Assembly (NCBI GenBank): GCA_028023455.1
Contig: JAQFVV010007236.1
Location: forward strand, 60,901 to 124,900
DNA: 64,000 nucleotides
From: Epiperipatus broadwayi
Lineage: Eukaryota > Onychophora > Udeonychophora > Euonychophora > Peripatidae
Direction: 5' to 3'
Shown piece after piece: positions 1 to 12,293 of the stretch. Both the position numbers and the translations under genes were made by a program. The stretch's first letter is position 1. Each line of letters begins with the position of its first letter. The notes under the pieces are model-generated. The model made no database searches. It was not told the origin of the DNA and was given only the letters and a program-made list of their open reading frames with translations.

Positions 1-222
1 ATGTAATAAAATGTATTTGCTAGAAAAAGACTATTATTTATATTAAATGTTTTTTTTAAATCGTCATCATTTATAGAATTGTATTTCCTTAGCAAGATTT
101 CAATTATTTTTATATTTCAAAGCAAACTTTATTAGGCAAAAAAAAAGGTTACATTCTGATCAAGTAATACATTGTATAAAACATCATATTCTAGGATACA
201 TCTTGAAACACAGAAAATATAC
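1..222. other. AT-rich flank, nothing recognised
   Basis: AT-rich sequence beyond the poly(A)-like tail of the LINE fragment that follows. I see no coding or RNA signal. Confidence 0.5.
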
Positions 223-1181
223 TTTTTTTTTAAACCATTAGAGTCTTTTGCAGTTCACACCTTTTAGATATTTCAGTTCTTATTATGAGTTCATTTCAGT
301 TTTCCATTTTTCAGAGGTTGTATTTGGTCTATCCATTATAAGGCTGCTTTTATTTTAAATAGAGACCATGTGGCAGCATAAATGTCCGGTGGTGCTAGAA
401 GATTGTCCCTTTCCTTAAGTTTTCCTAGTTTGTTGTGATATGTGTTGGGATGTCTTCTTGGATTGTTTCCTAAAGTGAAAGCACATCTAGTACACCATAA
501 GGCATATATACTGAAAGTTGTTGCACGTATTATAGGTATTTTATTTTCATTGAAAGCTTTTAGCATTTTTTCTATTGTGGTTTCCCTTTTCCTGTAATTA
601 TTCACCATCATTTGTCTGACTTTTTCTAAGCCTTTACAGTGATATATTAAATGTTCTTGTGTTTCTTCTTCCCGGTGACATAAAGCACACATTGGATCAA
701 CATTTAGGTAAAATCTTCTGAACCGAATGAAATGTGCTGTAGGTAGTGCATTTAAATTCAATTTGAGGATGAAGTCAAACAATTTAGGTTCTAAATACCA
801 TGTTTTGTACTTTTTGAGTAATTGACTATTATTTATTCCTAGTACTGTTATCCTATTGTTGTTTTCTTGGCTTTGAGTTAAAAAATCATGAATTTGCCAA
901 TAAGTATATTTAATTGGATTCTTCAGTGCTATTTTATCTTTAATGTTTTTAATACTTATCAATAGTGTATTTATATAATTGTCTGTGGGTGGGGGTCGGT
1001 CCGTTGGTGTGATTTCCTCTTTTGGTTCTATGTTTGGAAAACGCCTGAATATTGTAATCAGTAGAGTTACTGTTTTTTGTGTGTAGAAAGTATGTATAGC
1101 ATGCAGTCCAAGGCCATTCCATTTTGTTGGTTGGTTAAGTTGCTTTAAGGAAATTGCTACTATTTTTCTGTTCCATGATTT
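223..1181 (-). pseudogene. 3' end of a non-LTR retrotransposon (LINE family X, copy 1)
   Basis: An open frame on the minus strand runs from 1181 to the stop at 336, about 280 residues. It begins just after an in-frame stop, so it is 5'-truncated. Upstream residues (KWNGLGLHAI) look like the thumb region that follows a LINE reverse transcriptase. Then come a proline-rich linker (ITPTDRPPPTDN) and a C-terminal zinc knuckle, CALCHREEETQEHLIYHC (C-x2-C-x8-H-x4-C, at 636-689). Such knuckles close the ORF2 protein of I/Jockey/R1-type LINEs. The stretch down to a T-run at 223-231, an A-tail on the minus strand, would be the 3' UTR. A related linker, ITPTDKSPPYTK, occurs in the fragment at 31.9-32.0 kb, so both belong to one family. 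The clade is not certain. No TSD was found. Confidence 0.75.
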
Positions 1182-3658
1182 TTATATCACCTTTATTTTC
1201 AATGAAAAATTTTTCATAAAACAATATTTTCTCTGCTCTTATAATAAAATGGATTTTATTTCTTAGTATCTTATGTTTAAGAAAGAAATTATGATTTTAT
1301 TAATTATTTTTACATTCATTGCATAATTTGTTTTCCTCTTGTATTAATTTCAATTTTTTTTTTTAATTTATCACATTTAAATTGCACTTTTTATGATTAT
1401 TTTTAATCACAATATTTTCTTGGGACTTTTTATATCTGTTTTTGACAATCTCTACAAACGTCTTATACATAGTATTAATGATTAGCAATCTTTTTTTTTT
1501 AATAACCACAATAAATATATTATTTTTCACTGGGATTTTATTATTATGATCAATATATAAACAAATTATATTATTCATTATAATTTATTCTATTGTGTAA
1601 CACCATATATTAGTTAATGAATCTATATAATCTTTAACAGTTTTGGATTTTTACATAAATTAATATTCATATCATCTATGAATATTATTATAATTATTTT
1701 GTCTAAAACATTTTAATTATGATTTTAATTCATCTATAAACATTCTGTCATTATTACTGAGTGGTTTGTATATTGCCAGTATCAATTGTTTTGTTATTTA
1801 ATTCAAAATTTATATAATTTTTTTCAAAAGTGTTAAATTTAACTTCAAGTTTTTCAACAAAAATATTTTCTCCAATAAATTTTTATGATATGCAATTTTT
1901 ATATAATTTATAATATTATATAAATTAACTTCATTTTTTACATTTTTTTCAATTAATATTAGGAAATCAATTGTGGCTGTAATAAATTGATCTCAATTTT
2001 TTATTATACTTCTAAGATTAATATGAAATATATTATAAATATTATTTTCAATATTAAATTCTTTAATTTCTATTTCTTAATATTCAAATGCATTAAAGAT
2101 ATACAAATATCCTCAGTGCCTTCCAATAAACTTTTGTCTATTTTTAATCCATATAAATTTTTAATTTTTTGTTTCATTGTATTTTGTTTTTCATAATAAT
2201 TTTTTATTTACTTTTGTTAATGCTTCATTAATATATATTTTATTATCTTCTTTATTTTGAATAGTCAAATCATTATAAGCATCTTTATTTTTTAAAGTAT
2301 CTTTTTTAGTCATTATCTAGCTATATTTAATATATTTAAATTCAGTTTTTATGGCACATATATTAATCTTATATATTTATTGAAATTTTATTTATTTATT
2401 TATTTATGTAGAAATATATATATTTTTAAATAAAAATAAACAAAAGATACAAATTAAATAATTAAAAAATTTACAATAGATAAATAAATAAAAAATTGTT
2501 GGTGGTAATTTCCATTTGGATTTTTAAAAATATCTCTTTTTGGGGGTTTTTTTTTTTAGCATTTTTAAAATTCAGCATTAATCAAATGTAATTTAGTATT
2601 TTAACAAAGATTGAAAAGAAATGCATGTTTAGATTTATATTATCAAATGATGTTTCTTAAAATAAATATTAATAAATATTAGAAATATATATAAATTATG
2701 ATACTTTTGTTTGTTTACAATTTCTGGAATAGATAGAAAACTATTAATATGGCATCTAGAGTTATTTTTATAAAAAATTTATTTCAATTTCCATACATCA
2801 TTACTTTAGTAGACATTACGATCTCTTTAATAACATTTTTTAAATTTAATTCTCAAGTAGACATATATTAATTATTGTAATAAATTTTAAAATAAAATTA
2901 ATAATCTTAATTTACATGAGTATGATATTTATATTTCATTTTTTAATCATTTTTATTTTTATTTAGGAAAAAAAATGCTGTAATATCTAGAAAAAAAATT
3001 TTTTTTTAAATTTTAAATTCCAAGAAAACAAGAGGAGTGACTTATCACTACATCTGCTGACATGTTGTATTTAAAAATAGATTTTGCTAAAGGAAAAAAG
3101 ATAGTTATATATTTCAATTATTTGTTTATTTATTTTGATTATATAAAAATAAATATACAAAATTATATGCCAGTATATGCAATGTATTTTTAAATTAATA
3201 ATATATATACTTCATAGTTTTGCTATACATAGCTGGTATTTTAATGATATGGATTTTAATGAAATGGGTGAGGGGTGGAGAGAAATATATTAAATTATTT
3301 GTAATTTTAAAAATTATTAATTTAGAAAAATTTATAAACTACGGATATTGAATTAATAATAGTGTTATGTATAATATATAGTATAATAGCATATTGTAAT
3401 GAATATATTTTAGTCAGTTAGTGATATATGTAAAATGTTTTTGAATAGTGAAGAAAAAGAAAATACTCACTAGGTTAGTCAAATAAATGATAGTGAGAAT
3501 TTATAGTTACTGTTTGTTTTATTTTTAGTTTAGACTAGCTAGAGATTCATTTATATTAAAACCTTTGATTACATGATAAATTAACTTGAAGAATATATTT
3601 ATTATGTATGTATATGAGACATAGTTAATACTTCCACTCCACCATACATTCTTAAACA

Positions 3659-3696
3659 ATATGAATAAAAATGTGTTATATGAATAAAAATGTGTT
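3659..3696. repeat. 19-bp tandem duplication
   Basis: The unit atatgaataaaaatgtgtt occurs twice back to back (3659-3677, 3678-3696). A following ttattcatat can pair back with it. Confidence 0.8.
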
Positions 3697-4408
3697 TTAT
3701 TCATATACTTCAAGAGTGTGTGATAGAATGGAAGTTTTGAGAATATTAAAAAAAGATATTGCACATGGAAAAAGAGGAATGAAGTTGAGCTTTTCCATGT
3801 GTTTAAGATCTATTAATCTTTAAATGAGGCTTAAAGTTTATATTTGCCCTAGAGGTAATATTCTCTAATTCAATTAATGATTATTTATTTAAAGTGGTTG
3901 GTACTGAAATTTTGATGGCAATAAGTTTAGTACTTGGAAATCAAAGTATAATAATAATATACATACTGTTTATCTTCATTCTTCTTGCATAGTCTAAGAT
4001 GGTTATTTAAAATGTTTGAAAGTTATTGAATTTTCAGTGTAGATATGAAGACTTAAATGCTGATAAGTTTTTATAATGTAAACATATTTCTTATTAACTG
4101 AGATTTAAAGTATATATTTAGTGCTGATTTAGACTAAAATCTCTAATTTAATAAATGATTAATAATAATCATTTATATGTTTATATAAAATGATTTGGTA
4201 TCAAAGTTTTGAGTGTAGAAAGTTTAACACTTGCAAATTATACTATAGTAATTTTCTATGTACAAATATTGAACAAATGAAGACGTGTAATTATGATCTA
4301 GGCCAATGAGTGGTGATTCAGCAGAAAATGTGCATCTTAAAAATCATTTGCCTTTTTTCATGTTTTTGTTCATATGTTTTAGAAGAGTGTGATGAAATAG
4401 AAATTCGA

Positions 4409-4480
4409 AATATATCCAGAAATATACATATGAAGTTACATTTAGATATATCTAGAAATGTGTATATGAAGACAAATTAT
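4409..4480. repeat. Diverged 36-bp tandem duplication
   Basis: Two adjacent units share atatatcYagaaat and gtatatgaag blocks at a spacing of about 36 bp. Small local duplication with no coding sense. Confidence 0.5.
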
Positions 4481-5319
4481 GTCTTATTCATTTGACAAAA
4501 GTGAAATGGGTGTTTCAAAAATATATCCTTAGTGAGAGAGGTTAGTCTCATTTCTGTGTTGATGGGTGGTTATGATACAACAGAGTTGAGGTGAAAGATT
4601 CCCTTGTAAAAACAAATAAATGTAATATTACTAATAAATTTTAACATCCTAAAATTAAGACATCTTGAGAGATAGTTTTAAAATTTTTACATAAATCACT
4701 GATTTTGATAAATAAATTTATGTTTGTATATTAATCAGTAATAGCAAATTGTGTTGGTTTTTTTTTACTTTCTTTGAAATTTAAAATTACAAATGAGACG
4801 ATGTTTGCATATGAAAAGAAAAAATGTAATTGATAAGTAGTCAAATATGAATGTTTTGTTGTTCAGGAGTTTGAAGTTTAAGCACTGGAAGAAATTGAAC
4901 TAGGCAGCGATCTGTAAACTCTGATCTTCAGAATCTGCCACTTTATTACCGAACCAAACCGGACAGTGTGCTAATTAAATGATTAGAGTAATCAATTAAT
5001 TTAAATAGATAAAAATAAGTGTAATTTTTTTTTGTCAGAAAAGTTTATAATCATATGTTATAAAAAATTAAAAAATACTAATAGCATTAATTTTTGGTGT
5101 TGCAAATCAGTATGACCTACCATCTATTGATAAAATAAAGCATAAAACTTCATGATAATGGCTCCCATAATAATACTTTTAACCTAAGACATGCTCCTTT
5201 AAAATTAAGACCACATGAGCTTTTTTTAGAAATTTTATGGCAATACTCTAACCAAGTGAGCTTTTCTATCAAAGGCAGCAGTCAATAGAAATTTCATATA
5301 CTTATCTATGAAGATCAGT

Positions 5320-6240
5320 TCAAATCTTATTGAGTCCTCCACTTTTCTTTTTCTTTTTTTTAATATTTTTTGTAAGGGCAAGGTTAATTAGAGGCTTCCA
5401 GGCATTATGTATTGGCACATTGAATTGATTTATAGGATTACTTGCCATTGTCATATGAGCATTTTTTTTAAAAATTTTCTTCTTTGTGCCTTTTCGGTCT
5501 ATCCAATACTTTTTTATTTTCCCAATTAAGCATATGTTCATTAGTGCACATGGTCTGCTGCTGTAGACATATCTGGTTTTTTTTTCTAATCATTAGTTTG
5601 TGTTCTTTTCATCATTTTTCAACAGGATGATTGGAATCACTAATATACTTCCACATTTCCAGGGTATTTCATAGATGCAGTTTTTGTTTTTCAGCTATTC
5701 AAATTTAGGCTTTGTTGATGTTAGAATTCCTCAAAATATAGTATAGTTTTGGGAACCTGTTCTAATGTTATATTGATTGCAATTTTTCTTTAATTTGTCT
5801 GCTATTCCTGGTATGTATGGATACACTACAGTACCAATAATTGTTTATCCTTTTGGTGTCTTCTTTGTTGTTTATTAAAGGTTTTCCTGATGACATTTGA
5901 TGGATAACCATTCATGAGAGTTTGTTCTATATAATCTTTTCTTTTTCCAAATCATGGTTTCCAAGCAAATTTTCTTTGCTCTGTTCCATAATGATAGTAA
6001 AATGCCATGTTTTGTGTTTCTGGTATGATTGGATATATATACTAAGTAACTTACCAGTATGTATTGGTTTTCTATAAACTGTAGTTTTACTTTGCTGTGA
6101 GGGAATCTTGCCACAACTACATTTGAGAATGCTAATTTTTGTTATTGTTCCGATTCCATTGTGTTGATATGCTCCAAAAATGCTTCACCGTGTGGGCATA
6201 CTACAAATGTATCATTATTATAGTGAAAAATAATACCACT
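5320..6240 (-). pseudogene. Penelope-like retroelement relic (RT end plus GIY-YIG endonuclease)
   Basis: The minus strand, read across several frameshifts, reproduces the order of a Penelope-like element (PLE) protein. First comes YNNDTFVVCPHG, an eroded RT motif C (usually Y-V-D-D-T-F). It is followed by EHINTMESE and the stretch ARFPHSKVKLQFIENQYI. Next is SNHTRNTKHGILLSLWNRAK, with the PLE-typical basic Lys/Arg, Gly and Arg-Ala residues. Then YIPGIADKLKKN begins the linker. The end looks like a GIY-YIG domain: YEIPWKCGS (eroded YxIPCxCG), KEHKLMIRK, NWENKKVLDR and a final NAWKPLI. PLEs copy themselves by target-primed reverse transcription using this RT/EN pair. The N-terminal RT half is missing. 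Frameshifts and stops make it dead. It matters here because PLEs are known carriers of hammerhead ribozymes, which this window also contains. Confidence 0.75.
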
Positions 6241-6263
6241 CAAAATGTGTAATCTAATAACTT

Positions 6264-6374
6264 GTATGTTGTTACTAACAGTTGTTTGTATTTGGAAAAG
6301 TTTAAAGTTTATCAACGTAGTATGTTATTACTAACAGTTGTTTGCATTTGGAAAAGTTTCAAGTTTATCAACAT
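6264..6374. repeat. 56-bp tandem duplication beside the RTE insertion
   Basis: Two units starting at 6264 and 6320 (gtatgttRttactaacag then ggaaaagttt and agtttatcaac) differ at only a few positions. They lie just outside the left TSD of RTE copy A. Confidence 0.8.
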
Positions 6375-6429
6375 TTAATGACAAATTATGAAAATAGTCT
6401 AACATGTTATATATATATTATTTGGCAAT

Positions 6430-8056
6430 CATCATCAACCATTATAAATCCACTGAAGAGTAAAGATCTCTCCAAGTTCACTCTATCTTCTCTGATCTTT
6501 AGCTTCTCTTCTCCACATCACCCATGCACCTTTTCTTATTCCATCCATCCATCACATGTCATCTCTTTCTGTGTCTTTTACAATCTCTTGGAATCCAGTT
6601 TGATTTCAATTGTACATCTATTATCATCTCTTCTAGCAATATGTCTAGTCCAACTACACTTCAGTCTTTTAATTTTTTCAATGAGGTCAATAACACCTGT
6701 TTGTTCTCTTACCAATATATTGCATTTTTGATCTCTTCTTGTTCCCCCTAACATGCATCTCTCCATACTTCTTTGAGTGGTCTGAAGTCTTTCTATTGAT
6801 TTTCTATTAAGTATCCAAGTCTCAGATCCATAAGTAAGTACTGGTAAAACACATTTACTAAAAACCTTTTTTTTTTTCAAACACATAGGCATATTCCCTT
6901 TTAGTACCAAGTTATTTCTACAAAAGCACTCCAACCAAATCTAATTCTATGATTAATCTCATCAATTATGTTTCCATCCATAATAATAATCTGACCAAGG
7001 TATTTGTAGCTGTTAACTTATTCTAACTCATCATAATCAATCTTTATTTCATATTTTGAGAAAATCCATTGAACATTACTTTAGTCTTTTTAACATTTAT
7101 TTTTAAACCTACTTTCATCTGATAACTCCAACATTTCCTACAGCTCTAAAGCAATATTTGCAAATACAACTACATAATCTGCAAAATCTAAATGACTTAA
7201 ATAATCATTTACTTTCACTCCTTTGGCTTCCCATTTTAATCCACAAAATACTTCTTGCAGCACTGTTTTAAAAAGTTTTGGAAATATGAAGTCACCCTGT
7301 TTTACACCCTTCTCAATGTTGACTTTCCTTATATCATTATGTAATCTAATTGTTGCTGTTGCATTTTTATAAATACTCTTTAAAATATGACAATATCCTG
7401 AATCTATACCTTAATGATCCAATGTTTTAATCACTGAAGAAATGTTTATAGAATCAAATGCCTTTTCATAATCTACAAATCCAAAGTATAATGGCAACTA
7501 ATATTCATTTGTCCTTTTTATAACTTCTCTCAATACCTGGATATGATATACTGTACTAAAACCACTTTTAAATCCAGCTTGTTCTCATAATTGGTGGAAA
7601 TCCAATGTTCTCTTTAGGTGAGTTGTAATTATCTTGGTAAAAATTTTGTATAAAACTGATAAAAAGCTGATACGTCTGAATTTCTAATATCTTCTTTATC
7701 ACCTTTTTTAAATAGTATTAATACTGCATTCTTCCAATCATCTAGTACATCTTTATCATTTAAACATTTGGTATATAACATTGCTAAAAAAAATTATACT
7801 TCACCAGTTTCTTTTAATATATTAATTATAATTCCATCATTACCTGGAGCCTTTCCTTTCTTCATAAATTTAATTGCATGTCTCACTTCATTTAAAATTC
7901 TAAACAATTCAGAAGATATAATAGGCATCGGAGGTACTTGTTCTTTATTACTATATAATTCTTGATAGAAGTCTTCTACTCATTTCATGTCATCTCCCTT
8001 TTTAGTAATAATTCCATTTTTTTTTCTTATTGCAGATATAAATTTATTACGAATAC
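6430..8056 (-). pseudogene. RTE copy A, reverse transcriptase half
   Basis: The minus strand carries the RT and C-terminal region of an RTE polyprotein, broken by stops. The clearest open part (6578-6934) reads VLPVLTYGSETWILNRKSI, then QRSMERCMLGGTRRD, then ARRDDNRC, the conserved C-terminal region of RTE proteins. Upstream on the minus strand, nucleotide similarity to copy B covers the RT palm, including the regions matching VDYEKAFDS and FADD. The 3' end is rich in TGATG. The plus-strand reading frame over 6342-6731 is only the antisense of this region. Confidence 0.85.
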
Positions 8057-10288
8057 TGTAATAGTCAGTATGAGCCGATAGTCGCAAAATCACCACCAGG
8101 GTGACTCAGACTACCACAACTCACTGAACCTCCATACTACTTTTTTTTTTTTTAGGCTCAATGATCAGAGAGGTAAAGACTCTAAAATTAGATGACTTCT
8201 GTGAGGCAAATCAAAACACCCAATGCAATGTATATACAAAATACAAACACTTTATTAATAATAAAGTTACAACAAATGAACAAAAGAAGTGACTAGTGCT
8301 TAATTAGATTGCTAGACTTATAAGATAATGGAAATTAAATGAATTGATGATTGCATGTGTAACAGTTTATAATAGATATCTAAATAAGGAACTTCAGATG
8401 ATAAACACATTTGGTCTTTGGGGCAGATGTCCCTCAAACAGGTACATAATAATAAATAAGGTAAATTTAATTAACCCTAGAAAATATGGTTAAATAAATA
8501 AATGCATAACTCTCATGATCATGACCAATAAAAGCTGAAATATCAAGTTTTAATATACACAAGGGATAAGGAAAGCATACTGAGTTGCTAAAGTAATAAA
8601 CAATTAAATAAGGAGATAAACTGGAATATGATCGCCTCCGCAATCCATATCCAAGTCTTATAATAAGGCACGAGAATATCTTTGCTGTTGCAAAGTTAGA
8701 TCCAAATTTTATAAAATAAATGGGTCATAGTATGAAGGTATGAGCGTCTTCATATAATTCTAGTAACTCTCATTAACGGCAGGAACGATCCACTGCACTG
8801 GTAATAAGAAATAATAATACACACTGGGTCTGGAAAATAAAGGTTTGTTCCTGCATTTTGCGCGGAACTTAGATAAATGAAACCTATCAAATTAAGTCTC
8901 TGAAGCATGGATATACGCCTGCTGAAGAAAAGTAGTAAGATAATAAAGAAATTAGACAACCCAGTAACGCTATATTTATATGTAGTAATAAATATTTGGA
9001 CTTAAATTAATCTATAAAACGAAATGGGCATGCCATAAGTTTATCACAAGCAGATATCTATTCTATAGGCTAAATCAAGGCCTACGCAGTTATGATATAT
9101 AATAAAGACATTAATCCATGCTTAAATAAAGATCCGCCTCATAGGTCCTGCATATAGACGAAAATATCGAACAATAGCTATAACGATAATACCAAATTCG
9201 AATTAAGTTTTAAAGAATAAGCTATCGTATCGTATAGTATACATATATCAGTTAAAATAAAAGGAAGTTAGTTTTAATTTTAACTTTGAACATCAAATTT
9301 ATTTGTTAAAAGAAGAACTGAAAGTTGTTTGCAAAACCTGTACGCAGTATACTTATACGTTCTTATAAAAGAGAACAAAGTTTGCTTTTAACAATTAACA
9401 CTCAAGCTTAATTTAAAATTTGGAAGTTTATGCAAATCATTCAAATACTAATTTTGAAATAATAATATAAAAAAAACTAATCAGAGGGAGGGGATTTAAA
9501 TATCTTGTTTTAATTAATTAATGGACTTTTATATATTTAGTCTCAAAATATATTTGCTAAAATTGTACGTTAACAAAATATTTAAATAAGCAATATAATA
9601 TCTAAATAAACATATTTTACAGAATAATTATAATTATTTAAAACAAAGAAAGAGGCTTTTATCATTTAAAATTTATCATTATTAAATTATTATTTAACCA
9701 GACCTTTGAAAGATGTTGGCAAGCAGTAGAATTGGTTGGTCACTCTGTGACATATATATACTGGGGCTTTCCTTTTGATGGCGACGGCATAGTATATCAG
9801 CGACAGAGATAGATGGTCAAATGCAGACTAGCACTATATGTTCAGGGAAACTCCATACTCAACTGCTCTGGAGCTGGGCAGAGAAATTTCGGCAATCTAC
9901 TCACTCATAGCTGAGGTAATTTAACAATTTAAAAAACACTTTACAATAAAACGTTTCAAAAACTACAAGAAGTGTACTCGCTCTGAAGTTTACAATAGTA
10001 ACTAACTAATCCCTTCTTCTTTTTGCCGGTTATTTTCCAAATTAATCAATTAATTAAACTCAAAGTAAAATTATTTTCTTATCTAAAAGAATCTTACTGC
10101 AATTCAATTTTGAAAATTTGCTAATTGCATTCCTTAATTAAATTCCGAATGACTTTATTTTGACACCTTTTCTTTAAACAATTATAAAATTAGAATTTAA
10201 AATTATACATACAAAAATTTTTAAAAATATTTCAACTTAGTATCAAAATATATACATGAAGCCCATATATATATATATGACTGCTTCA
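8057..10288 (-). mobile_element. 2.2-kb TG...CA insertion, probable solo LTR
   Basis: This 2232-bp block interrupts RTE copy A and is flanked by a 4-bp duplication, atac (8053-8056 and 10289-10292). Aligning copy A with copy B across the gap restores an uninterrupted match (gcagata... to ...caaaatgttg), so both borders are exact or nearly so. On the plus strand it begins TGTAATAGTCA and ends tgactgcttca. The two ends form an imperfect short inverted repeat with TG/CA termini, as in LTRs. On the minus strand an AATAAAG lies near 8260, some 200 bp before the end, where a poly(A) signal would sit. There is no coding frame. A solo LTR left by recombination fits best; a non-autonomous DNA transposon with poor inverted ends is the alternative. 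The minus orientation is inferred from the poly(A) signal. Confidence 0.65.
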
Positions 10289-10292
10289 ATAC

Positions 10293-11515
10293 CAAAATGT
10301 TGTTTTACACTCTTGAGACTTTTATTCTCTTCTACAGCTTTTCCTTGCTAGTTCACAGTTATTCTTTCTTATATTATAGTCAACTCTTTTTCGCACCATT
10401 TTACAAAATTCGAGGTATTCAATCATTTGTAATGCATCATTTTTGCATATTCATATTCCTTCTTTTCTTCATAAATTCTCTAGTCTCAGAAGAAATTTTA
10501 TTGGTCAATTGCTACTTCTTTCTACCAGCTATCTTTGTTGCAGTTTTTAAAAGTGTATCAGTTATTTTCTTATTAATTTCATTCAAATCTGAATCATGTT
10601 CAAAATCTACTAATACTTGAAATCAATTTGTAAGTTCTAATTTAAATTCATTAGAATGTTTCTGAACATTGTTTTTCTTAATAATTTTGTCTCTCTAGTT
10701 TCACATTAACACGTATCTTACATCTTGCTAATCGATGATCACTTTCTGCTTTAAATTTATTAAGAACATTACAATCTTGAAATATATATTTTCTGTTAAT
10801 CAAAATATAATCCAATTCTGCTATACCTTCATCTGGATACTTCCATGTCCATTTCCTTTAACATTTTTCTCAAAAAAAAAAAAAAGAAAAGAATTCATAA
10901 TATAAAGTTTTTCTTTTTCTGCAAATTCCACAAGTCTATGTTCTTTCTCATTTCTATTACCATAACCAAAATTACCTACAGCACTTTCATCGTTCATTTA
11001 TTTACCAATTCTAGCATTAAAGTCTCCCATAACAATTTTAAAATGTATACTCTGATCAAAAATCTTTTGTACATCCATATAAAAATCTTCTACTACTTCA
11101 TCATTATGAGAATTTGTTGTGGCATAAACCTGAATTATCTGCATTTGGTATCTGCTATTAAGTTGTATAACTAATCTTGCCACTTTGTCCGATACACCAT
11201 CAATTTCCACAATGTTCTTCCACGTTTTTATTTATAATAAATCCTCTTTCACTTGCATTTCCAATATTTGTGCCTTTATAGTAGAGTACATGTCCACTTT
11301 TTAAATCAATTGTCTCTTCACCCTTTTCTTCTAACTTCACAAAGTCCAATAATGTCCCATTTAATATAAGACAGTTTTTCATCTAATTCTGGCAATCTTC
11401 CTTCATTTGAAAGTGACCTCCAATTGTAAATACCTAAATAAAAAGTCATCATCAAATGGCAGCCTGGGTCTACAATCAGGGGATTCTTAGCACCCTCCAT
11501 CTTTGGTCACCAAGC
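10293..11515 (-). pseudogene. RTE copy A, endonuclease half
   Basis: Minus-strand frames give an apurinic-type endonuclease (EN) in pieces. They read NWRSLSNEGRLPELDEKL, then IIGLCEVRRKGEETIDLKSG with the metal-binding Glu of the EN family, then YKGTNIGNASERGFIINK. After a frameshift come RYQMQIIQVYATTNSHND and finally IVMGDFNARIGK, the GDFNA motif. The EN nicks target DNA to prime reverse transcription. At least two frameshifts split it. The linker between EN and RT continues to 10293, where the solo-LTR insertion begins. Confidence 0.85.
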
Positions 11516-12280
11516 ACTGCCTTAATTGGTGACTTTACAACCTCTTGGGAATAAGGGACTTGATTTATTTTTGTCTGTCATGATTGTATATATCTATTGG
11601 AAAAATATTTATCATTTACACATATTAATTCTGCCTTATCAGGCAACTGAAAAGAAGGTCATGGTGTTTCTTGATCTTAAACTCAGAGATAAAAAGCTAA
11701 TAAACTTACCATGCTGGCTAATGCATGTTGGTGAGCAGACCATCCATGTTCGTATACTATATGAATAATCACATAGTAATAACAGCTACAATGACAAGAA
11801 TAAATCCTAGATATTATATACAATAAATATCTTTATCTAACAACAAAGAAATATGACAATATCTGTAATATAATTATAACATAAAAAAGCTCTTTTCGGC
11901 AAATTTTAAATTTTTGCCCTTTTCAATATGTCTTAAATTACAAAAATAACCTATATTGCATACATAGTGACATCTACCGGCTCTATATAAAATTAACACA
12001 AGCCTATAATTATACTTAAATATTATAATTATATGATTATATTACAGATAGTGTCATATATTTTTTGTTGTTAAATAAAAATATTTATTGTATATAATAT
12101 CTAGGATTTATTTTTAATTTGCAAAAACAGCATGAAGGATTTATTCCTTGTATTTTAGATGTTTAAAGGACAAGAATATATGGAGTGGACATTGGGAATT
12201 TGCCCTGCTCGGTTCCTTTAAGGTCTCCAAGAGAATCAAAGGGTCTCCTTTCAGTTAATAGCAAACTCCTTTCTGCAACC
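11516..12280 (-). other. RTE copy A, 5' untranslated region
   Basis: Non-coding leader shared with copies B, C and D, including a motif around gaccctttgattcc and gagcagggcaaattcc on the element strand. A MITE sits inside it. The leader probably holds the internal promoter; this is inference from its conservation among copies. Confidence 0.7.
11803..12168. mobile_element. MITE-like insertion with about 80-bp inverted repeats
   Basis: An insert in the leader of RTE copy A, flanked by a perfect 10-bp duplication, gacaagaata (11793-11802, 12169-12178). Copy B has the empty site. The left arm begins aatcctagatattatataca and continues through ctaacaac and tgacaatatctgtaat. Its reverse complement follows at about 12030-12110, giving arms of about 80 bp around a short centre. 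About 55 bp lie between the right arm and the right duplication, so the true end is unclear. A 9-11 bp duplication would suit a Mutator-like transposase source, but no family match was possible. Confidence 0.75.
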
Positions 12281-12293
12281 ATTATTTGGCAAT

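Larger units (their letters stand above)
1185..5319. other. AT-rich intergenic stretch
   Basis: No gene or recognisable element. It contains short A/T runs, an ATTT microsatellite near 2390-2407 and two small local duplications listed separately. A less AT-rich island at about 4885-4975 has a short GGCAG/CTGCC hairpin but matches nothing I know. Confidence 0.45.
6430..12280 (-). mobile_element. RTE-clade LINE, copy A, full length, split by two insertions
   Basis: The element lies between perfect 13-bp target-site duplications, attatttggcaat, at 6417-6429 and 12281-12293. On the minus strand it runs from a 5' end (GGTTGCAGAAAGG) through a 5' UTR, an AP-type endonuclease and a reverse transcriptase to a 3' end of GATGATG repeats, the simple-sequence tail typical of RTE. 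Insertions at 8057-10288 and 11803-12168 interrupt it. Without them and their duplicated sites it is about 3.24 kb, close to copy B at 40.4-43.5 kb. Copy B also supplies the uninterrupted sequence at both insertion sites. Stops and frameshifts show it no longer codes. Confidence 0.9.

Noticed and set aside
6342-6751. Plus-strand frames of 129 and 75 codons
   Set aside because: Antisense of the RTE copy A C-terminal region.
8750-8959. 69-codon minus-strand frame in the 2.2-kb insertion
   Set aside because: Lies inside a probable LTR and has no gag or pol features.
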